The position numbers were made by a program, and so were the translations under genes. A stretch of DNA of 45,264 bases from Bacteroidales bacterium (GTDB taxonomy: Bacteria; Bacteroidota; Bacteroidia; Bacteroidales; P3): positions 1-45,264 of the forward strand of contig JAEEMK010000063.1 of assembly GCA_016283175.1 (NCBI GenBank). The letters are read 5' to 3'. The notes beneath the pieces were generated by a model. The model had not been told where the DNA came from and did no database searches. It saw nothing but the letters and a program-made list of their open reading frames with translations. Positions 16,808 to 24,777 of this stretch are shown piece after piece. Position 1 is the first letter of the stretch, and each line of letters starts with the position of its first letter.

Positions 16808-18078
16808 TTAATGATGATTTTCACGTCTTCTATGGTGGAGCTTTCGGTATGCACCTTGTCTTTCAATTCCTTTGGCAAATCAAGGCTGCAGAAATCACTT
16901 TCTGCGTCACGATGGATGGGAATGATAGCCAAATTTGGATGAACGCGCTTGCATACCATTTCCAAAGCCTCGCGTGAAGCGTGACCCGAGGTGTGCAGTT
17001 TCCTCACCTGCCAAGGACCGCCATAAACAAAGTCATATGTGTTTTGACTTTTACAATTGCTCTTCTCGTCGATATACCCTTTAAACATAGAGTAGATAAG
17101 GCAGGTGCGCTGGGGGTCCAGCATCGGCTTCATCTTTTCAATATTGTCTTTGAACGAATCTGATGCTCGAACCAGCATAGTGATACCACCTTCGGACAAA
17201 TGCCTGTACACATCATCGGTATTTTTATAGTAATCCATCTTCTGCCCGTAGTGGTAATAGCTGTATTTACCAAGATACCTCTCAAATATCCTAACAATAC
17301 GCATCTGATAAGAGTCCATCACCAGCGGACGATGCAAACGATGGGAAGCAATATTGAACGATGCCAACCGGTCGGCATCCTGCGATCCACAGAGCACAAA
17401 GACATTGTCGTATTGTTTCATAATCTCAACAGCCTCCTCCATCAATTCCTTTTCGGTACGCATCAGTTCGTTGCTACGACTAATCATAGTGCCTTCCGTG
17501 ATCAGGATGTCAACGTTGTGAATAAAGGCATTGAGGACCCACTCTAAACGGTTGCCGAGATACCCGTGCGTACGGAAATCGCCTGTATGCAGCACCCTTC
17601 GTCCGTCACAGTCAATAAGAAACATATACGCGTCGCTTGCCGAATGACTTATCTTGTACGGTCTTATCGTTATGTCGCCAATACTGATTGGATCATTGGC
17701 AATATAGGTCATAAACTTACGTATTGCATTCAGGCTTTCTTCTGACTGAACCTTAAGTTCGGCTACACGAGCCATATGCTCACGCTGCATAATCATTACC
17801 TCCTTTGCCATCGCACCAATATACTGCGGAACATTCTTGTCTGCCACTTTGGCTTCGAAACCCACGTGGTCGCCGTGGGAGTGGGTGTAGAAGACGGCAT
17901 CCACTCCTTCAAGGATGGGGTCGATGTTCTCGGGTTTGTCCAGGGGGTCGTTGTTCCGTTTGTCCCCTTCGGGGAGATTGTGACCGAGGTCTATCAGTAT
18001 CTTAGCACCAGAGGCGGATGCAATCTCCGTGATGCACCCGCCTATCTGATTAATTCCGCGATGAATGGTGATGGTCAT
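16804..18078 (-). CDS. Metallo-beta-lactamase fold hydrolase, RNase J/beta-CASP-like
   Basis: 424 aa. MBL motif II is THSHGDHVG (His66, His68, Asp70, His71), motif III His145 in ISHSASDA and motif IV Asp167 in HTGDF. After it comes a beta-CASP-like insertion (ITEGTMISRSNE, VLCGSQDADRLASF) and the C-terminal motif LHTSGHASREAL with IPIHRD. This arrangement belongs to nucleic-acid-processing MBL proteins such as RNase J and CPSF-73 relatives, but it lacks the RNase J C-terminal domain and is short. An RNA- or DNA-end nuclease is inferred, not shown. It lies 33 bp after the PD-(D/E)XK-like gene and overlaps the phosphoesterase gene. Confidence 0.85.
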   Translation of the reverse strand: MTITIHRGINQIGGCITEIASASGAKILIDLGHNLPEGDKRNNDPLDKPENIDPILEGVDAVFYTHSHGDHVGFEAKVADKNVPQYIGAMAKEVMIMQREHMARVAELKVQSEESLNAIRKFMTYIANDPISIGDITIRPYKISHSASDAYMFLIDCDGRRVLHTGDFRTHGYLGNRLEWVLNAFIHNVDILITEGTMISRSNELMRTEKELMEEAVEIMKQYDNVFVLCGSQDADRLASFNIASHRLHRPLVMDSYQMRIVRIFERYLGKYSYYHYGQKMDYYKNTDDVYRHLSEGGITMLVRASDSFKDNIEKMKPMLDPQRTCLIYSMFKGYIDEKSNCKSQNTYDFVYGGPWQVRKLHTSGHASREALEMVCKRVHPNLAIIPIHRDAESDFCSLDLPKELKDKVHTESSTIEDVKIIIK

Positions 18079-18111
18079 ACTTTATTTTCGCAAAGAGTTT
18101 TTTAATCGGCA

Positions 18112-19059
18112 TTATCTCAAAAAAGTCATTGGGAAAATGTTTTTTACCTCGTCTTTCGTAAAAACAAGGTCCTCATATAACCCATATCCCATAAATGAGG
18201 AGACAAAAAACTTACAATCCTCGGGAAGTGTTTCACATTCTTCTCGCAATTGTTTGCTATAATGATGGTAATTTGCCAAGAGAAAAACAAAATCGACATC
18301 GTCATCGATGGTCGGAACGATGTCCTTCTTCCCATCAGTGAACAGTTTTTCCAATCCTTTTATTAACCCAAGTTGTTTTTTTTGCTTAAGCACATTCATC
18401 ATATCGTCAGCAAATGCCCTAACATACTCTTTATCTTTCAAGAAATTCCGATAATCCTCATAATGCTTTCTTAAACCTGGTTTTAATTTTATTATTCCGT
18501 TCTTAACCATCTCTGTTGTTTTAATTGCATGTTCACCCTGCTTCACTTCAATCAGAGCTAACTTTAGAGATCGATTTTTGTGATTCATATGGTTCCATTT
18601 AAAAGCAACAATATCGGCTCTTCCGCCCAGAGAATTGTTATCAGCCCACTCGACATCCACTATGAAATAATCAGTATTGTCTGCATTCACCGAAAGATTG
18701 TTCTCATAAACAGTCCTCTGTTGAATCTCCTTCTCTCCCAATTTGCTGTTGTACATCTCATACTTGTCCATTATATTCTTGGCTTTATAGATATAAGCTA
18801 AGATATTCCCAAGTTCAGGTGTAACATATTCTCTTTCATCTTTGAGGCAGTACTTTTTATCTAACCCAACCAAGCCCATCTTTTCATTAATTGTAAGCAA
18901 TTTTCCTCCGCGATAATACACTATTGCCCCTGTGCCTCCTCTCATTTCCATATCCAAATAAGGGTCCCTCTTTACTATTTCAGTTATTGTATGGAATTTT
19001 CCACCAACGTTGAGCATTTTTAAAAGAGAGTCAGAGATTTGTCTTTTTTGCGGTTTCAT
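18112..19059 (-). CDS. PD-(D/E)XK nuclease-like protein of unknown function
   Basis: 315 aa. No named family recognised. Residues 133-175 carry a PD-(D/E)XK-type core: GGRADIVAF (Asp149), a short strand and turn, then LALIEVKQG (Glu171, Lys173), with an upstream Glu-containing helix (EKEIQQR, about 109-115). The N-terminal 100 residues and the Lys-rich C-terminal part have no visible motif. The DNA is clearly richer in A+T than the genes on either side, a sign of recent acquisition. It has its own promoter and is the first gene of a three-gene minus-strand unit with the MBL and phosphoesterase genes. The set suggests nucleic-acid cleavage or repair, possibly defence (inference). Confidence 0.7.
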   Translation of the reverse strand: MKPQKRQISDSLLKMLNVGGKFHTITEIVKRDPYLDMEMRGGTGAIVYYRGGKLLTINEKMGLVGLDKKYCLKDEREYVTPELGNILAYIYKAKNIMDKYEMYNSKLGEKEIQQRTVYENNLSVNADNTDYFIVDVEWADNNSLGGRADIVAFKWNHMNHKNRSLKLALIEVKQGEHAIKTTEMVKNGIIKLKPGLRKHYEDYRNFLKDKEYVRAFADDMMNVLKQKKQLGLIKGLEKLFTDGKKDIVPTIDDDVDFVFLLANYHHYSKQLREECETLPEDCKFFVSSFMGYGLYEDLVFTKDEVKNIFPMTFLR

Positions 19060-19088
19060 TTCACTATTTTTTAAAAGTTTTTAATGTG

Positions 19089-19120
19089 CAAAATTACGAA
19101 TACTTTTTCAACCATCCAAA
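19089..19120 (-). promoter_or_regulatory. Promoter of the PD-(D/E)XK / MBL / phosphoesterase unit
   Basis: Minus strand TTTG (19117-19120), 20 nt, TAATTTTG (19089-19096). It fits the consensus and lies 30 bp before the ATG at 19059. Confidence 0.7.
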
Positions 19121-19139
19121 TAATTCTATAATTAGGGAA

Positions 19140-19176
19140 GTCATACTCCCGAAGGAGTTTCCTCCAGGAGTATGAC
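19140..19176. other. Inverted repeat over the end of the 180-aa gene
   Basis: GTCATACTCC (19140-19149) and GGAGTATGAC (19167-19176) are perfect complements around a 17-nt centre that itself holds GGAG/CTCC. It covers the last codons and stop of the minus-strand gene. No T run follows, so it is not a typical terminator; it could protect the mRNA 3' end or be chance. Confidence 0.5.
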
Positions 19177-19683
19177 ATCAGAGTACAGTTTTGGGAAGCC
19201 CCGCTTCAGTTCGGCGACGGGCAGGTCGGAGGCGATGATGAAGAGGCCTTTGCCATCATAGTGTTTGCCTCTGTAGAGCGAGGAGAACGGCAGGCTCTTG
19301 AGGTGGAGGGTCAGCAGCTCGTCCAGCAGATTTGTCCAATACATCCCCCTGCGAGGATCGCCGCTGAGGATAACATTGATCGGAGGGTAGGGATAGTTGC
19401 CGCGCTGCTTGATTTTGACAGCCAAGTCGCCGACTTGCAATGCCTCGCGCATACTGACGGCATTGAGGAGAGCCAGGTCGTCGTGGTCGATGCAGAGGGT
19501 ACGGCAGCATTTCTCGCCCATTATGCCGTGGGAATCGCTCATCACAAGCATAGGGATGCCATAGGAGGCGAAGCGGGCGTTGATGGCACAGATAACTTTG
19601 CACGCATTGGCGGCGTTGGCGATGGCCTCGTCGAGGCTCTTCTTCTGGGTGTTTTCCTTTGTCGTTTTCATTTCGTTTTTCAT
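19141..19683 (-). CDS. Unknown protein, paralogue of the 20888-21253 product (180 aa)
   Basis: 180 aa, soluble, no signal peptide. No known family recognised. Residues about 75-180 align with nearly the whole of the product at 20888-21253. Shared features are INVILSGDPRRGMYW versus MNVMLSGDVRKGMEW, a LLTLHLK / MLTLKLK helix, and a final SDLPVAELKRGF / SDLSETEIRCRF strand-helix. The N-terminal 70 residues are extra and contain CKVICAINARFASYGIPMLVMSDSHG. It is separated from the paralogue by a broken WG-repeat gene, all on the same strand. An in-frame alternative start lies four codons in (MKTTKENT). Confidence 0.65.
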   Translation of the reverse strand: MKNEMKTTKENTQKKSLDEAIANAANACKVICAINARFASYGIPMLVMSDSHGIMGEKCCRTLCIDHDDLALLNAVSMREALQVGDLAVKIKQRGNYPYPPINVILSGDPRRGMYWTNLLDELLTLHLKSLPFSSLYRGKHYDGKGLFIIASDLPVAELKRGFPKLYSDVILLEETPSGV

Positions 19684-19886
19684 TTTCTGTCTACTATTAT
19701 TATACGAAGAGCTCTCATTAAGAATTGTTACATCAACTTACAAAACAATGAAATTCAAATTATTAACCAGTTTTATACCAAAAATGTTTTAACTTTTATA
19801 TAACATTATATTTGCACACGACCACTTTCGCTGAATCGTTTCCATAGCTGTATACCAATCGGAACAATTCTTCTCCTAATTTTTTT
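19684..19886. other. Intergenic region without recognisable feature
   Basis: About 200 bp, AT-rich, between the 180-aa gene and the 3' end of the WG-repeat pseudogene. A TATATTTG at about 19807 faces right but leads to no gene. No hairpin or repeat of note. Confidence 0.4.
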
Positions 19887-20852
19887 TTATATGATATTTC
19901 CTGAATGATCTATTGTAACCTCGCCTAAATCGGCGTCCTTCACTTCGGCCGTTCCGCCCCAGAAGGGGCCGGCATCAATCCAGCGGCAGGGGATAACCAG
20001 TTTGCCGCTTTCATCTACATATCCCCATTTACCAGTGTCATCCATCACCCGTGCAAGTCCCTCACAGAAACAGCGCGCAATTTTCCACCGCCCAGTTATT
20101 ACAGGCTTGCTCGTGACTTTAATGTCGTTGCGGCGAATAATGCAACTGCCATCAACTGATTGAAGTTGGTATTCCACGTTTTTGGCAGCCGTCTCCACAT
20201 CATCGGTAAAGAATATCTTTGTTTCGGCAAATCCCCACTTTCCATTCTTGTCCTTCATCGGGAGTAACAATGTACAATCCTTATTATCTTCGACAAGTTC
20301 CATCGCTCCTCCAAATTCGTTGACCAGTTTCCAATTGTCGGTTTGGCTCTTTCCTAAAAAATAGCCGTTTTGCAATGGAAGCAGAAGCTTCCATCCAATT
20401 CTACTGAATATGGTTTCATCAGGGTCGATTACGTGCCACAAACCATTGTCATCCATTACTGCAGCACTGTGATAATAGAACGGCGTGACTGCCTTCCACC
20501 TGTAAGGGATGAGAAGAACGCCCGTTCTGTCAATAAAGCCGAACTTGCCATTCTCTCCCTTCACCCAGCAGAGACCGCTGCTGAAGTGGCCAGAACAGCC
20601 ATATTTACAAGGAATGACAAGTTCGCCTGTTTTGTCGATGAAACCACATTTGCCGCTATCATCCACAACCTTAGCCAATCCTTCATAGAAGTTGCCTGCA
20701 ATGCGCCATTGGTGAGGAATTACCACGTCTCCATCAGATGTGGCGTATCCCCATCATCCTTCGGCATTTTCTACTGGATGCAAGGGTGTCACCTTCGTTC
20801 TAATCTGGCTCACAAGAGCGTTGATCTGATTAATTTTTCTTCTATATGACAT
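19887..20852 (-). pseudogene. WG-repeat protein gene interrupted by an in-frame TGA
   Basis: The frame opens at ATG 20850-20852 (MSYRRKINQI), runs 32 codons to TGA at 20754-20756, and continues in the same frame for 289 codons. The residues across the stop read E-G-stop-W-G-Y-A, and W-G-Y is the start of a WG (KWG) repeat, so the stop falls in the first repeat. One base change from CGA or AGA (Arg) would explain it. Further repeats are visible (CGFIDKTGELVIP, FGFIDRTGVLLIP, WGFAETK, WGYVDESGKLVIP) with spacers of the usual length. WG repeats form beta-propeller-like scaffolds of unclear role. A GTG at 20724-20726 could restart translation and make a 279-aa product. The stop may be a true mutation or a sequencing error. 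Confidence 0.75.
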
Positions 20853-20874
20853 AGATTAAGACTTATTTTCTTGA

Positions 20875-20882
20875 CAAAAATA
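20875..20882 (-). promoter_or_regulatory. Possible -7 box before the WG-repeat gene
   Basis: Minus strand TATTTTTG, 22 bp before the ATG at 20852. No matching -33 box is seen; the upstream sequence is the end of the 121-aa gene. Confidence 0.35.
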
Positions 20883-20887
20883 AAACC

Positions 20888-21253
20888 TCAGACCGTCTCA
20901 GACGGGCGGTCGAGGTTAACAACATCGGTGTATTCCATTCGAAAACGACATCTAATTTCTGTTTCCGACAGATCGGAGACAACGATTTTCAACCACTTAC
21001 ACTCGTAGACCTTGCTTGCACAGAGTGGCTGGTATGGAGCACCTTTTAGCTTGAGAGTCAACATTTGATCAATCATTTTTACCCATTCCATACCCTTGCG
21101 GACATCGCCGCTAAGCATCACGTTCATTTCATAGCATTCGTTTTTTCTAGGCTCACTGAGCTTGACTGCCAACCTGGTGAGTTCCTCTGTTTCGCGCAAA
21201 CTGAAGGCGAAGCTGTTGCTGTTTTTCTGTTCCATATCCATTGTGTTTTTCAT
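20888..21253 (-). CDS. Unknown protein, short paralogue of the 19141-19683 product (121 aa)
   Basis: 121 aa, soluble, acidic N-terminus (MKNTMDMEQKNSNSFAFS). No family recognised. It corresponds to the C-terminal 105 residues of the 180-aa protein: RLAVKLSEP, MNVMLSGDVRKGMEW, MIDQMLTLKLKGAP, LKIVVSDLSETEIRCRF. The core LSGD-x-R-(R/K)-G-M-x-W is the best candidate for a functional motif. It is the first gene of a minus-strand set with the WG-repeat gene, and is divergent from the WYL regulator. Confidence 0.65.
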   Translation of the reverse strand: MKNTMDMEQKNSNSFAFSLRETEELTRLAVKLSEPRKNECYEMNVMLSGDVRKGMEWVKMIDQMLTLKLKGAPYQPLCASKVYECKWLKIVVSDLSETEIRCRFRMEYTDVVNLDRPSETV

Positions 21254-21367
21254 TTTTGCTTACACTATATAATACTGAGAATTTCCGCGAATTAACATTT
21301 TGATTTAACATATTCCTACAATCCAATACATTAGCAAAAGTACATTTAATATTTGTCTTACATTTAT

Positions 21368-21397
21368 TTTGCATACAAAGAATTTTTAGTAACTTTG
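21368..21397 (+). promoter_or_regulatory. Promoter of the WYL regulator
   Basis: TTTG (21368-21371), 18 nt, TAACTTTG (21390-21397). The start near 21404 lies about 12 bp before the chosen ATG and excludes the ORF start at 21353. Confidence 0.65.
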
Positions 21398-21415
21398 CAG
21401 CCTAAATCAGCACCT

Positions 21416-22138
21416 ATGGACTATAAAAATTTGGAAATGCTCTCCCGACTCGTAAGCCTGTTTCGCAATGCAGGGGAGCGTGGAATTACCTACGAAGAAA
21501 TAGCAGCGAATCTCGAAAAGGATGAGTCATTAAACTTCGTTTTGTCCAAACGTTCCTTCCACAACTATCTGAATGAACTCCGCAACAGATTCGGCATAAC
21601 GATTGTTTGCGACAGGGAACTGGAAGACAGCAGCTATTCGCGTAAAATATCCGACAGCAACAAGCGATATCGCTATCGTCTAATTGACGAGCCAGCCAGA
21701 GACAATGCGCCTTGGACAATGCCTTACCTTTGGGCAGTTGAAGCATCCATTGCAATGAAGCAACTACGCGAAGCCGGCTTATCCGAACAAAACGTACTTA
21801 TTGACAATGAACCTCCCGGAACAGACCGTGTAAAAATCTTGCTGGAAGCAATCAGACAACGACGATATATAAACATAAAGTACAGAGAGCCAAACTCCAG
21901 ACATCCGATACCGTATGATAACTTCGAACCCAAAAGTTTGGTAATGAAAAATTACATCTGGTATCTGCTGGGCGTATCTGACGGATGGTTGAAAAAAATA
22001 ATGCCACTATATCGTACTTCAGAAATCTCGATTACCGACAAAACTTTCCGCCCCGACCTCAGTTTTTCTCCCCGCAAGTTTTGGAGAGATAATTATGAAT
22101 CCCAATTGGGATCAAAAGACATCTGGTTAATGGATTAA
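21416..22138 (+). CDS. WYL-domain transcriptional regulator
   Basis: 240 aa from MDYKNLEMLS at 21416; the longer frame from 21353 starts upstream of the promoter. Residues 1-80 form a winged helix-turn-helix of the kind seen in Bacteroidota WYL regulators (LSRLVSLFRNAGERGITYEEIAANLE, SKRSFHNYLNELRNRFGI). About 130-210 is the WYL domain, with RRYINIKYREPNS, FEPKSLVMKNYIWYLLGVSD and YRTSEISI. WYL proteins often sense nucleic acids or nucleotides and often control mobile or defence genes. It is divergently oriented to the unknown paralogue cluster, which makes it that cluster's likely regulator (inference). It is slightly shorter than many relatives, which have a C-terminal extension. Confidence 0.85.
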   Translation: MDYKNLEMLSRLVSLFRNAGERGITYEEIAANLEKDESLNFVLSKRSFHNYLNELRNRFGITIVCDRELEDSSYSRKISDSNKRYRYRLIDEPARDNAPWTMPYLWAVEASIAMKQLREAGLSEQNVLIDNEPPGTDRVKILLEAIRQRRYINIKYREPNSRHPIPYDNFEPKSLVMKNYIWYLLGVSDGWLKKIMPLYRTSEISITDKTFRPDLSFSPRKFWRDNYESQLGSKDIWLMD

Positions 22139-22157
22139 GCAAAACAGATCTAACAAA

Positions 22158-22185
22158 AAAAGCGGCCTTAAACAAGGCCGCTTTT
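22158..22185. terminator. Bidirectional terminator between WYL and S46 peptidase genes
   Basis: Perfect 12-bp stem AAAAGCGGCCTT / AAGGCCGCTTTT with a 4-nt loop, flanked by A and T runs on both sides. It serves the convergent WYL (+) and S46 (-) genes. Confidence 0.92.
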
Positions 22186-22206
22186 AATATATCCAAATCT
22201 CTGGAT

Positions 22207-24378
22207 TTATTTCACAATGGTCATTTCGTCGATGAGGTTCTTGGCACCGGCGTATTTGTCGATGACCCAGAGGAAATAGCGGCTGTCGAGGCAGATGCAA
22301 CGCTGCAGGTTCTCCTCGAAGTCGATGTCGCCGCTCATAGCCTCGCTATTGCCGTCGAAGGCCAGACCGATGAGGTTGCCTTCAGCGTCCATAACGGGGC
22401 TACCGCTATTGCCACCGGTGATGTCGTTGTTGGTGACAAAGCAGGTCACAAGCTCACCCTTGCTGTTGGCATAGGGGCCGAAGTCCTTAGCTGCGTAGAG
22501 GTTCTTCAGACGCTCGGGAACGATGAACTCGCTGTTGTTGGGATCCTCTTTCTCAATGACACCCTTCAGGGTAGTGTAGTAGCTGTAGGCCACAGCGTCG
22601 CGAGGCTCGTAGGCCTTCACGTTGCCGTAGGTCAGACGGATGGTCGAGTTGGCGTCGGGGCTCATAAGTTTGCTGTTCTTGTTGATTTGCAGGATACCGT
22701 CGGTGAAGTTGCGGATGCCGCGCTGTAGGCCGTCGGTGCTCTCTTTGGGAATCATCGAGCGCACTTCCTGATATTTCTCAATTGCGCCCTTGCCAGCAAG
22801 ATAAACAGGATCCTTGGCAAGTTTCTTCAGATCGGGTTTCTGCATAAACTGGCTGAAAGCCTCCTTGTTGGCAAAGATTGATTTAGCGAACATATCGCTG
22901 ACATATTTTTCAAAGTTGCCTTTGTATTTCTTGTCGGCGTCGACAAGGAACTGCGGCATAAACTGCATTTCCATATTGCGATAGACATACTCCATCAGGG
23001 CAGCCATCAAACGCTTTTCAGTAGCTTCGTTATAGTCCTTGTAGAACTCGTCGGCATTGGCATTGATATTTTCAACAATCATATCTTTCTTGTCGGCATA
23101 TTTGGGATTGCTGAGCAAGTCGAGCGTGGAACCCACACGATAGGCCTGGAGCAGCAGTTCAGGTCCCTGGAGCAGACCTTCAGACAGATAGGAGACGGCT
23201 GACATATAGGGTGCACGGTCGGCATAGCCCTTCTTGATGAGTGGCAGAGCCTCGGCATACTTGGGATCCTTGGTCTCAGCCCAAGCGTTGTAACGTTCTT
23301 CGACGCTTTTCTTCACGCCCATCGTGTTGAGATTCTTGAGAGCCTTGTTCTGTTCGTTGCTGTATTTCCAGTAGTTCGAGCAGCTGGCATACTTCGAAGC
23401 ATATTTAATCTTGGTCTCCTGGCTTGCGGCCATTTCCTCGCGGAGGATGTTGATTTTCACGGTGCGGATTTCGTAGCGCAACTTGTTGGTGATGTTCATT
23501 GTCTCTTCGAGGCCGTAGCTGGTCAGGAAGTGGTCGGTGGTGCCGGGGAAGCCCATAACCATAGCGAAGTCGCCATCCTTCAGTTCGCGGTTGCTGACCG
23601 GCAGGTGGTGTTTGGGTTTCAGCGGAATGTTGGCATCGGAATATTCAGCCGGGTTGCCGTCGGGGCCGGTGTAGATGCGGAACATCGAGAAGTCGCAAGT
23701 ATGACGCGGCCAGCTCCAGTTGTCGGTGTCGCCACCGAATTTGCCCATCGACGACGGAGGAGCACCGACCAGGCGGACATCCTTGTAGATGACGTGGACA
23801 AAGAGGAAAAACTGGTTGCCGTTGAACATCGATTTGACCTGAGCGTCATAGATGGTGCCTTCGACAGCCTTCTTGGCAATACGGTCGCTCACCTCCTTGA
23901 TGGCGCGGGCGCGCTCGCTCTCGCTCATATCGTCGCTGAGGGCGGCCTTCACCTGATCGGTGACATCCTCCATACGCACGAGGATGGAAGCGGTCAAGCC
24001 CGGGTTGGGAAGTTCCTGATCCTTGCTGTAAGCCCAGAAACCGTCACGCAGATAGTCGTGACCCACGGTACTGTGTTCCTGCAGCTTGCCATAGCCGCAG
24101 TGGTGGTTGGTCGACATCAGACCCTGGTCGGAGATAATTTCGCCAGTGCAGAAATGCCAGAAAGGAGAGCCTTCGTTGCCGAGACCGACAATAGCGTCCT
24201 TGATGCAGTTCTGGTTGATGCTGTAGATGTCCTCAGGAGTGAGTTTGAAACCGGCCTTCTGCATATCGGCATAGTTCTTGCCAATAAGCGAGAGAAGCCA
24301 CATACCCTCGTCAGCACGTGCAACGCCGGGCAGAGCGATAAGCAGGCCAAGGGCCAATACTAAAGATTTGATTTTCAT
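22207..24378 (-). CDS. S46-family dipeptidyl-peptidase (DPP7-like)
   Basis: 723 aa. Signal peptide residues 1-22 (GVARA/DEG), so periplasmic. Chymotrypsin-fold catalytic triad: His93 in TNHHCGY, Asp229 in WSWPRHTCDFS, Ser658 in GGNSGSPV. A long helical domain between Asp and Ser, typical of S46, caps the active site and limits cleavage to N-terminal dipeptides. The residue 18 after the catalytic Ser is Gly676 (AFDGN). As I recall, DPP11 has Arg there to bind acidic P1 residues while DPP7 has Gly, so DPP7-like preference for hydrophobic P1 is inferred. It works with secreted endopeptidases such as the C10 enzyme to feed on protein. Single gene with its own promoter and terminator. Confidence 0.94.
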   Translation of the reverse strand: MKIKSLVLALGLLIALPGVARADEGMWLLSLIGKNYADMQKAGFKLTPEDIYSINQNCIKDAIVGLGNEGSPFWHFCTGEIISDQGLMSTNHHCGYGKLQEHSTVGHDYLRDGFWAYSKDQELPNPGLTASILVRMEDVTDQVKAALSDDMSESERARAIKEVSDRIAKKAVEGTIYDAQVKSMFNGNQFFLFVHVIYKDVRLVGAPPSSMGKFGGDTDNWSWPRHTCDFSMFRIYTGPDGNPAEYSDANIPLKPKHHLPVSNRELKDGDFAMVMGFPGTTDHFLTSYGLEETMNITNKLRYEIRTVKINILREEMAASQETKIKYASKYASCSNYWKYSNEQNKALKNLNTMGVKKSVEERYNAWAETKDPKYAEALPLIKKGYADRAPYMSAVSYLSEGLLQGPELLLQAYRVGSTLDLLSNPKYADKKDMIVENINANADEFYKDYNEATEKRLMAALMEYVYRNMEMQFMPQFLVDADKKYKGNFEKYVSDMFAKSIFANKEAFSQFMQKPDLKKLAKDPVYLAGKGAIEKYQEVRSMIPKESTDGLQRGIRNFTDGILQINKNSKLMSPDANSTIRLTYGNVKAYEPRDAVAYSYYTTLKGVIEKEDPNNSEFIVPERLKNLYAAKDFGPYANSKGELVTCFVTNNDITGGNSGSPVMDAEGNLIGLAFDGNSEAMSGDIDFEENLQRCICLDSRYFLWVIDKYAGAKNLIDEMTIVK

Positions 24379-24452
24379 TTTTACTTTATATTTTCAATTA
24401 ATAAATTATCTATCAAAACAATACACTACACATCCGCAGAGTATAGAGGATG

Positions 24453-24482
24453 CAAATATACAAAAAAAAATGAAAACAACAA
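24453..24482 (-). promoter_or_regulatory. S46 peptidase promoter
   Basis: Minus strand TTG (24480-24482), 19 nt, TATATTTG (24453-24460). The start lies about 70 bp before the ATG at 24378. Confidence 0.65.
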
Positions 24483-24658
24483 GCTGTCGACAATGTTTTC
24501 TTTCGTATGTGTAGACTCAACATCATAATGCAAGACAGCCTGCTGACACCATATACTCCTCAGAAGCACGACCCGTTGGAGCGCGAAGAACAGCACAATG
24601 CGCCGCAAAAACGCATATGCTCAATTTGTTTCATAGTGTTAAGAAACATTACATTCAG

Positions 24659-24777
24659 TATATTTTCCCTGGCATATGTACAGTATTTGTACAGTATATG
24701 TACAGTATTTGTACGCTTTAGAAGCGTATAAATACTGTACATATACTGTACAAATACTGTACATATGCCAGGGAAAA
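24659..24777. repeat. Palindromic intergenic repeat, copy C (full length)
   Basis: Inverted repeat of 56-bp arms (24663-24718 and 24722-24777) with a 3-nt loop TAG and a single mismatch. Outer ends are TTTTCCCTGGCATATG and its complement. Inside, each arm carries three 11-bp units ACAGTAT(A/T)TGT, then ACGCTT next to the loop. It lies between the divergent S46 and mraZ genes. The roughly 90-bp right-hand module of copies A and B is only weakly present (ATTTTGTGACAAATAT at about 24839-24854). The sequence can form an extended hairpin or cruciform. Confidence 0.92.

Noticed and set aside
16804..18078. Call as RNase J proper
   Set aside because: Too short and lacking the RNase J C-terminal domain; only the MBL and beta-CASP-like parts can be supported.
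20754..20756. TGA read as selenocysteine or tryptophan in the WG-repeat gene
   Set aside because: No SECIS-like hairpin is evident after it, other genes in the window (rSAM-type, MBL unit) use TGA as stop, and the position fits Arg in the repeat.
24507..24731. 74-codon frame running into palindromic repeat C
   Set aside because: Half of it is the repeat itself; the translation is Tyr/Val repetitive and unsupported.
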